From Micrococcales bacterium (GTDB taxonomy: Bacteria; Actinomycetota; Actinomycetes; Actinomycetales; Dermatophilaceae), in NCBI GenBank assembly GCA_003157445.1, contig PMJN01000158.1:447-10714 (forward strand): a stretch of DNA of 10,268 bases, read 5' to 3'. A program made the position numbers and the translations under genes. Numbering within the stretch: position 1 is the first letter of the stretch; every line of letters starts with the position of its first letter. The notes beneath the pieces are model-generated. The model was not told where the DNA came from. It saw nothing but the letters and a program-made list of their open reading frames with translations, and did not search any database. Positions 6,217 to 10,268 of the stretch are shown here, piece by piece.

Positions 6217-6340
6217 TCATCCCTGCGCCCAAACCTGCGCCGACGCGAGCCCGATCCGTTCCAGCGCCCGATAAAGGGTGGAACCAGTGACGCCGAACAC
6301 ACGGGAACGAACTGCGCGACGAGGTGCTCATGCACCTACC
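6217..6340 (-). pseudogene. Probable serine recombinase (resolvase/invertase) C-terminal tail
   Basis: On the - strand a 36-codon frame ending at TGA (6219-6217) reads RVFGVTGSTLYRALERIGL and then ASAQVWAQG. The segment matches the helix-turn-helix at the C-terminus of serine recombinases of the Hin/Tn3-resolvase type (pattern: A..FGVSRSTLYR.L...G). The frame has a stop 12 codons upstream of RVFG. In the adjacent frame the expected preceding helix, EHLVAQF, is present, so an indel near 6308 is likely. The whole catalytic domain is missing. This is weak evidence of past mobile-element activity. Other HTH proteins (MerR-like or transposase-associated) could end similarly. Confidence 0.4.
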
Positions 6341-6345
6341 CCTGA

Positions 6346-6652
6346 GGTGACGTCATCGGGCCGCTGGAATGACCCCGTCCCGATAACCCATCCCTCAGCG
6401 AACTGAACGCACGCCCATCGCGGCATAGAGTGCGTTCAGATGACGGGGTGGGACGTCCGCGTGTCCTGCGGGAGGATGGCCCCCCGAGCGGGTCGTGCAA
6501 GGCTGTTGTGTGCCCGAGTCGAGTTCCCACAGAATCTCGCGCAGACGCTAGTTGCACATCTGAGGTTGCCTCGAGGCGATGTTGGTCAGCGAACGCCTTA
6601 TCTCAGCGCATCGCCGCGGGGATCTGTGGTCGAGCCCGAACAGCCGCTCAGG
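6346..6652. other. Intergenic stretch with nested inverted repeats, no gene seen
   Basis: I recognise no coding sequence here. The main structure is the nested inverted repeat at 6372-6449, listed separately. The stretch ends at the pilin stop codon. Confidence 0.45.
6372..6449. repeat. Nested interrupted inverted repeat
   Basis: An inner pair, CTGAACGCAC (6403-6412) and GTGCGTTCAG (6430-6439), is a perfect 10-bp stem around a 17-nt loop. An outer pair, ACCCCGTC (6372-6379) and GACGGGGT (6442-6449), is a perfect 8-bp stem. On the right the arms are 2 nt apart; on the left they are 23 nt apart. No T-run follows, so a terminator is not obvious. A recombination or protein-binding site is possible. 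Confidence 0.5.
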
Positions 6653-6847
6653 TCAGACGCTGGTGGCGGTCTTGTTGAACAGGGTGCTCAGGTTCGTGCC
6701 GAGGAGTTTGACGGCCACAATGATGACGATGGCGATGAGAGCAACCATCAGTCCGTACTCGACCGCCGTTGCCCCATAGTCGTCGTTTCGAATTCTCTTT
6801 TCGGCGCTCCGAAGGCTCATCTGCACCTTGATAAGCAGTCGGAGCAT
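6653..6847 (-). CDS. Flp/Fap-type (type IVb) pilin precursor
   Basis: This 64-aa protein is the major subunit type of tight-adherence (Tad) pili. The prepilin motif is clear: a charged leader ending in Gly25, then ATAVEYGLMVALIAIVIIVA with the conserved Glu (+5) and Tyr (+6) after the predicted TadV-type cleavage site G25/A26. A 20-residue hydrophobic helix follows, then a short polar tail, NLSTLFNKTATSV. The start is supported by GGAAGGG 7 nt upstream on the - strand. A shorter start at Met10 is possible but has no such site. No TadA ATPase, TadB/C, secretin-like or prepilin peptidase gene lies in the window, so it is an orphan here. Direct repeats cover its likely promoter. The frame is intact. 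Confidence 0.9.
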   Translation of the reverse strand: MLRLLIKVQMSLRSAEKRIRNDDYGATAVEYGLMVALIAIVIIVAVKLLGTNLSTLFNKTATSV

Positions 6848-6870
6848 GGCTTATCCCTTCCGACATCTTC

Positions 6871-6897
6871 ATTCTCGCGAATAATACCTATTCTCGC
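6871..6897 (-). promoter_or_regulatory. Direct repeats over the putative pilin promoter
   Basis: ATTCTCGC occurs exactly twice on the + strand, at 6871-6878 and 6890-6897, 19 bp apart start to start (about two helical turns). In the pilin orientation they read GCGAGAAT and flank TATTAT (6886-6881), an AT-rich -10-like hexamer in a GC-rich window. A dimeric regulator binding both repeats would cover the -10 and the start point. This is inference from spacing and position. Confidence 0.4.
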
Positions 6898-7130
6898 AGG
6901 CACAAGCGTCCGTGGTGCCTGTTTGGGATCTTTGCGCTTTGGCTGTGAAATGGACGCTCGGTTCCCTTCTCATGGATCAGGTCGGCTTCGGACTTGGCGA
7001 CCCACGCCAGGTCCGAAGGATCACTCGCATAACCCAGATGAGCGGATGCTCGCTCATCGGCTGTGAGAGTGAGTCCCGCAACCGATTGGCATGTGCCCTG
7101 GATTGAGATACTGCCCGTCTCGTAGCGCAA
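6888..7130 (-). CDS. Doubtful 80-aa ORF upstream of the pilin gene
   Basis: An open frame from TTG 7130 ends 40 nt before the pilin start, in the same direction. The middle part, LTADERASAHLGYASDPSDL followed by AWVAKSEADLIHEKG, has a protein-like composition and fair G/C third positions, while the tail (KIPNRHHGRLCLRE) does not. No ribosome binding site is evident and I recognise no family. Two stable hairpins (6986-7018 and 7037-7058) fall inside it, which argues that the region may be untranslated leader or remnant sequence instead. Confidence 0.25.
   Translation of the reverse strand: MRYETGSISIQGTCQSVAGLTLTADERASAHLGYASDPSDLAWVAKSEADLIHEKGTERPFHSQSAKIPNRHHGRLCLRE
6986..7018. repeat. Strong 14-bp stem-loop upstream of the pilin gene
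   Basis: CTTCGGACTTGGCG (6986-6999) pairs with CGCCAGGTCCGAAG (7005-7018) around the loop ACCCA, with a single T-G wobble. No T-run follows on either strand. It lies about 140 nt upstream of the pilin start. Confidence 0.6.
7037..7058. repeat. 8-bp stem-loop next to the 14-bp one
   Basis: GATGAGCG (7037-7044) and CGCTCATC (7051-7058) are exact reverse complements around a 6-nt loop. With the neighbouring 14-bp stem it forms a tandem hairpin pair between the hydrolase remnant and the pilin gene. Neither hairpin has a T-tract. Confidence 0.5.
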
Positions 7131-7170
7131 TAGTGGTTAGGTTGCCCAGGGCGCTATCGGAGAGAGCAGA

Positions 7171-8247
7171 TCACGTCGTGGCAGGCACGGCGGCTGACGC
7201 CTCGGTGAGCAGCTTCTCGACTTGGTCACCCCGGTGCGAGGCGATCACCAGGTCGCGGTCCGGGTCGACCCACACCAGATGTCTGCCGCCGTTGCGTGGC
7301 GCAGCGTCCGCTTGCTGGCGCGGCCGGGAGATGCGGCGGGCGTCGTTCAACCACCATAGGTTGCCGTAGTCCGCCATGACCTGGCACGGCTCCCAGCTGC
7401 GCTGGATCCATTCCTCGCTCAACAGGCTCCGGCCATCCCAGCGGCCTCGGCACAGGTACAGCTTGCCGAGCAGGGCGAGATCGTTCGCGGACATCCACAG
7501 CCCACCGCCCCAGTGGGCGCCCCCGCTGACCACCGGTACCTGGTCGCCGTCGATGTCGGCGACCGCGTTTGCGTACCCGTGCCAGGACCACGACGACGCG
7601 ACGAGAGGACCAAGAATCCGCTCACCCAACACCACAGGTAGTGGCTGCCGCAATGTCGCAGTCAGCGCCAGACACAACAGGTTGACGCGGACGTCGTTGT
7701 ACGCCGACCCTGAGCCCGGCGAGCCACCTCCAGCGTCTGTGCCGTCGGGCCGGCTCTGGGCGTCCACCCGAGTCGGCTTGCCCCACAGCTCGCCATCCCA
7801 CGCGCACCTGCTGCAGCAGGTGCGCCCAGGTGATCCCCCGGCCCGATGCGGTCGCGAACACCGGAAGGTCGACCGTCGCCGCAACCGGGGCCCACAGGTC
7901 CAGCAGCCCCTGGTCGAACGCGATTCCGGCGACCATGGACACGACGCTCTGGTCGCACTGAAGACCATCTCCTGCACGCTCGGATCTCCCCACTGGGCGA
8001 TCACCCACCCCCGGTGCACGACGACGCCACTGGCCCCCGACCCCGGCAGGAGCGGCCCGAGGACCTCGCGGTGCGACTCGTCTACCACCTGCGTGGCCAG
8101 GTAGCCCGGCATGTTTTTCGATGCCCAGCGTGACTCTGCGGCCCTGCCTGACCGCCGCTTCCCGCGCGGCCTCAAAGTCGACCGCCTGGTTCCACGTCGC
8201 CGAAGTGTGAAGCGGCGACGCATGCAGCGTCCGGAAAGGCCGCTCAT
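7171..8247 (-). pseudogene. Serine beta-lactamase-like hydrolase, multiply frameshifted
   Basis: Family PF00144-like hydrolases (class C beta-lactamase/esterase fold) use a Ser-x-x-Lys pair and a Tyr-x-Asn-type motif. Here the blocks alternate between two frames. GYLATQVVDESHREVLGPLL and GVVVHRGWVIAQWGD lie in frame A. SVVSMVAGIAFDQGLLDLW and TWAHLLQQV lie in frame B. DGELWGKPTRVDAQSR, SAYNDVRVNLLCLAL and HWGGGLWMSANDLALLG lie in A. PAAPASGRCA lies in B. NGGRHLVWVDPDRDLVIASH lies in A. Indels are placed at 8114-8118 (A5 run in the coding sense), 7949-7950 (catalytic Lys codon AAG reduced to AG, inside FSATKSVV), about 7800-7808, about 7335 and about 7302. The B-frame N-terminus has no clear start; ATG 8247 or GTG 8275 are candidates. 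The frame-A ORF hides the damage because the shifts cancel. No active enzyme is expected from this sequence. Confidence 0.8.
7802..7825. repeat. Perfect 24-bp palindrome inside the hydrolase gene
   Basis: GCGCACCTGCTG (7802-7813) is followed at once by its exact reverse complement (7814-7825), centred on a CTGCAG site. It encodes the HLLQQV region on the - strand and coincides with one of the hydrolase frame changes. Perfect palindromes of this size can form cruciforms and promote template-switch indels. Confidence 0.75.
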
Positions 8248-8313
8248 GACGGCAACAGTAGTCACCGGTAAGCACTCACTCAGGTCGGCGGCCCGGGACG
8301 TAGGCCTTGGTCG

Positions 8314-8332
8314 CAGCGTCTCGCAGACGCTG
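8314..8332. repeat. 8-bp stem-loop between transglutaminase and hydrolase genes
   Basis: CAGCGTCT (8314-8321) and AGACGCTG (8325-8332) pair exactly around the loop CGC. It lies about 40 nt beyond the transglutaminase stop on the - strand and could reduce read-through into the hydrolase remnant. No T-tract follows, so its terminator role is uncertain. Confidence 0.4.
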
Positions 8333-8371
8333 GGTGGCCGGTCACCGTTCCTTTTGTCAGACAAGCTCTGG

Positions 8372-8959
8372 CTACAAGTGGCAGGGCAAGCCTTCGCGGC
8401 AGAGCGCCAATGCGTCAGTGGCTCCCCGCAGCGCCCGCACGACGTCTGGATGGGGGTTGACCAGTAGTTGGAGGTAGTCGTGTTCGCCCAGCTCGGTTGC
8501 GACAGGCCACGCAAGCTGTTCGGTGGTCAGTGAGAACTGCGCGTCGACGCCGGGCTTGTTGCCACGTGGGTCCTGTCGATGCCAACTGCCTTGCAAGTGG
8601 ATGGCCACGAGCCCATGGACATAGAAGCTGGAGCCGTCGTCGCTGAGTCGCTGGTAGCACAGAGCCGTGGGGATGCCTCCGCTCCGGAGCAGGGCAGTCA
8701 GTAGATGTGCTTTGGCGAAGCAGAGACCGACGCCCGCACGAAGTGCCTCAGAAGCGCTCAGGGTGACCCGGGGATCTTGGACGTCCCAGGAGTGGCGCAC
8801 GCCGTCACGCGCGTACTCGAATGCCGCCCTGGCGAAGGACACGTCGTCGCCGTGCTCGGCCCTCAGACTGCTGGCCAGCGCTTTGATCGAAGGGTGGAAC
8901 AGGTCGACGACTTCATCGCCGGCCAGGTAATTCGCTGGCGCAAGAGCCTGGAACTTCAA
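8372..8959 (-). CDS. Transglutaminase-like cysteine protein, 195 aa
   Basis: The fold is that of bacterial transglutaminase-like (papain-type) proteins. The catalytic triad is readable as Cys80 in GVGLCFAKAHLLTALLRSGG, His115 in FYVHGLVAIHL and Asp130 in WHRQDPRGNKPGVDAQF. The block DGVRHSWDVQDPRVTLSASE before the cysteine and the full length agree with the family; most such proteins are thought to be cysteine proteases or amide-bond hydrolases, substrate unknown. There is no signal peptide, so it is cytoplasmic. It starts with TTG at 8959-8957, overlapping the LysE-type exporter stop (TTGA), which indicates translational coupling. The frame is intact, although both neighbours on this strand are broken. 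Met1 is the TTG; no alternative start gives the conserved N-terminal region. Confidence 0.88.
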   Translation of the reverse strand: MKFQALAPANYLAGDEVVDLFHPSIKALASSLRAEHGDDVSFARAAFEYARDGVRHSWDVQDPRVTLSASEALRAGVGLCFAKAHLLTALLRSGGIPTALCYQRLSDDGSSFYVHGLVAIHLQGSWHRQDPRGNKPGVDAQFSLTTEQLAWPVATELGEHDYLQLLVNPHPDVVRALRGATDALALCREGLPCHL

Positions 8960-9583
8960 GAGGCGGCGCTGGCGAGTGTGCCGATGCCGAAGGCGGCAAG
9001 GACGGCGGCGCTGATTCGGTCAAGAGCCTGGGTGATGCGAGGGCGGCGCAACCAAAGTATTACCCGTGCGGCGGCAAACGCGAGGCCGACCATGTAGAGC
9101 AGTGCGGTAAGGGTCTCGATGAGGCCGAGAGTCACGATTCCGGTGATGGTCACGTGTTGGGTAGGTAGGAACTGTGGGATGACGGCGAGAAAGAACAGCC
9201 CGACCTTGGGATTCAGCATGCATGAAAACAACCCGGCCCGCAGCGCTGACCAAGCCGAGATGAGCGGTGCGGTCTGGTTCATCCCGGCGCTGGCAGCGTT
9301 CTTACGTCGGATGAGAGCTGACATCCCGAGGTAGAGCAGGTAGATCCCGCCAGCGATCTTGACCAGCCGGTAGGTGGTGGCTGATTCCTCCAGAAGGGTG
9401 GCCAGTCCTGCCGCAACAGCCCCAGTCCAGACCAACGAGCCCATAGCGGATCCGACGGCTGCGGCGATGCCGCTGCGGGGGCCGCGCAGACTGCACCGAA
9501 GCACGAGGAAGGTATCCGGTCCGGGGGGTCAACTCCAGCAGCATGCAGAGCCCGACGAACCCGAGCACCATTGAGACGGTCAC
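8956..9583 (-). pseudogene. LysE/RhtB amino-acid exporter, frameshifted near the N-terminus
   Basis: LysE/RhtB proteins are 6-segment inner-membrane exporters of amino acids or related small molecules. The N-terminus MTVSMVLGFVGLCMLLELTP reads from GTG 9583. The hallmark that should follow, GPDTFLV, and all the rest (LRCSLRGPRSGIAAAVGSAM, LVKIAGGIYLLYLGMSAL, LNPKVGLFFLAVIPQFLP) are in another frame, readable from 9504. Removing one base from the six-G run at 9523-9528 restores a 208-aa protein of normal family length, so a single homopolymer insertion is the only defect. It may therefore be a recent mutation, a reversible phase-variable tract or a sequencing error. Downstream initiation at 9504 would lose the first membrane segment. 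The stop overlaps the next gene's start. Confidence 0.82.
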
Positions 9584-9589
9584 GCCAGG

Positions 9590-9595
9590 AGTAAA
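9590..9595 (-). promoter_or_regulatory. Possible -10 element for a leaderless LysE-type mRNA
   Basis: On the - strand TTTACT ends 6 nt before the GTG start at 9583, and no Shine-Dalgarno sequence is present. The spacing equals that of the YciI-like gene's candidate. The match to the -10 consensus is only fair and no -35 is visible, so confidence is low. Confidence 0.25.
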
Positions 9596-10040
9596 GCACG
9601 ACCCTCAAATGCCCGATCGCGCCCGCCACAGGCCGGACACGGGGTTGCCCTTCACGCCGGAAGCATCCTGGAGACCAGAGGTGTCTCCGTGCTATCCCCG
9701 TCATCAACCACTGGTCCCTCAGAGGCGAACTGGCAGGAGGAAGACTCATCTTATGCCGCTGGTCACGCGCGGCCGATACCTGCCTGAGCCTTCCCATATG
9801 GCGAACGGTCTACGGACACGTGTTGACCAGGGTCCTCAGTTCGGGCAAGCGCTGACTGGAGCTTCGTTTGGGGATCCATACGGACTCCTAGCAGCCCCAC
9901 GTCTTTGCAAGCGTGAGGTTCCAGGATCAGCAAGATCGCGTTCCATCGGAGGCTGTTCGTGTCCTAGATCACGATGGGCGAGGTGCATGCTGGAGCACAA
10001 AGCCGCAAGCCACGTCATAACTGTCGTAAGGTTTACCAGC
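9596..10040. other. Gene-poor stretch
   Basis: I see no convincing gene on either strand. A small hairpin, GGAGAC/GTCTCC, lies near 9670-9690. The + frame that becomes the right-edge gene is already open from ATG 9798, but the 81 codons before 10041 use rare AGG, AGA and CTA codons and have no recognisable motif. A 68-codon - strand frame (9836-10042) is also open without family resemblance. Confidence 0.4.
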
Positions 10041-10268
10041 ATGTCGCCATCAACTGATGTCTCCGCAGAGAGCGGCTCTCTGGTCGAAGGCCCCTCACGG
10101 CTCCCCCACCGGCCGAGCCACCGCAGCTCACGTAGCCGTCGCGGCGAGGCTGAGACTGAGACGACTCAGGGGCAGAAGGTGCCGACGCTGCACGACTTGA
10201 TCGCTGCTCGGCCCCCAGCCCCTGTTGGGCCGGCCCAACAGGGGTGGCAGGCCAGAATCCAGTGGTTG
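10041..10268 (+). CDS. N-terminus of a protein running off the window, possibly MinD/ParA-like ATPase
   Basis: The frame is open from ATG 10041 to the window end (76 codons). It begins with a low-complexity Ser/Arg/Glu-rich linker. The last part is VPTLHDLIAARPPAPVGPAQ and then QGWQARIQWL. A disordered start followed by a GPAxxGWxxxxxxL segment recalls the N-termini of actinobacterial MinD/ParA-like ATPases linked to type VII secretion or partitioning, but the P-loop would lie beyond the edge, so this is a guess. TAAGG at 10027-10031 could serve as a weak ribosome binding site, or TAAGGT (10027-10032) as a -10. The frame is also open upstream to 9798, so a longer start is possible. Confidence 0.5.
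   Translation, partial: MSPSTDVSAESGSLVEGPSRLPHRPSHRSSRSRRGEAETETTQGQKVPTLHDLIAARPPAPVGPAQQGWQARIQWL
10219..10244. repeat. Perfect 26-bp palindrome in the right-edge ORF
   Basis: CCCCTGTTGGGCC (10219-10231) is followed directly by its exact reverse complement (10232-10244), with no spacer. It encodes PVGPAQQG in the open frame. It could form a cruciform or bind a dimeric protein; the coding context neither demands nor excludes this. Confidence 0.8.

Noticed and set aside
6440..7066. A 208-codon + strand open frame across the pilin gene
   Set aside because: It is antisense to the clearly recognisable Flp pilin and has no motif of its own.
7376..8104. A 242-codon + strand open frame
   Set aside because: It is antisense to the beta-lactamase-like hydrolase, with Pro/Arg/His-rich shadow composition.
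9798..10040. An upstream extension of the right-edge gene from ATG 9798
   Set aside because: It is in frame but uses rare codons (AGG, AGA, CTA) and has no motif; the ATG at 10041 begins the more plausible coding stretch. I kept the possibility in the feature text.

Overview
The window comes from a high-GC Gram-positive bacterium, most likely an actinomycete (Actinomycetota). This rests on the strong G/C bias at third codon positions, actinobacterial-type FadA/FadB proteins, an actinobacterial-looking two-segment membrane protein, and start codons placed 6-8 nt after -10-like hexamers, as in leaderless mRNAs. The order or genus cannot be fixed from the sequence alone.

Layout. (1) 1-2825: the end of a fatty-acid beta-oxidation operon on the + strand. 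It holds the thiolase tail, an intact 737-aa enoyl-CoA hydratase/3-hydroxyacyl-CoA dehydrogenase, and a CaiB/BaiF CoA-transferase (alpha-methylacyl-CoA racemase-like) gene that is frameshifted and then cut off beside a perfect 12-bp stem-loop. (2) 3105-3750: an intact 190-aa membrane protein of unknown function with its own ribosome binding site and a strong terminator. (3) 3790-6345: a patchwork of remnants and small intact genes. In order these are a DyP-type peroxidase scrap, a RelE-like toxin without its N-terminus, an intact GNAT acetyltransferase, an intact YciI-like protein, a beheaded and frameshifted VOC/glyoxalase gene, and the probable helix-turn-helix tail of a serine recombinase. 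Two related 26-31 nt palindromic elements (4186-4216 and 6165-6192) bracket the middle of this stretch. (4) 6653-7130: an orphan Flp/Fap type IVb pilin gene on the - strand, with direct repeats over its likely promoter and a doubtful 80-aa ORF upstream. (5) 7171-9583, - strand: a LysE/RhtB exporter, a transglutaminase-like protein and a serine beta-lactamase-like hydrolase, in transcription order. The exporter stop overlaps the transglutaminase start. The exporter has one frameshift and the hydrolase about five, one of them at the catalytic lysine codon. (6) 9584-10268: a gene-poor stretch, then the N-terminus of a + strand gene that runs off the edge and contains a perfect 26-bp palindrome.

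The left end is ordinary, well-kept metabolism. The rest reads as a decaying accessory region: at least seven recognisable gene relics, many with 1-nt indels in homopolymers or short repeats. Part of this could be sequencing or assembly error, but truncations and missing N-termini cannot be explained that way. I see no convincing new multi-gene system. The most unusual points are the repeated palindromes at or near breakpoints, the compensating indels in the hydrolase, and the orphan pilin with its repeat-covered promoter.
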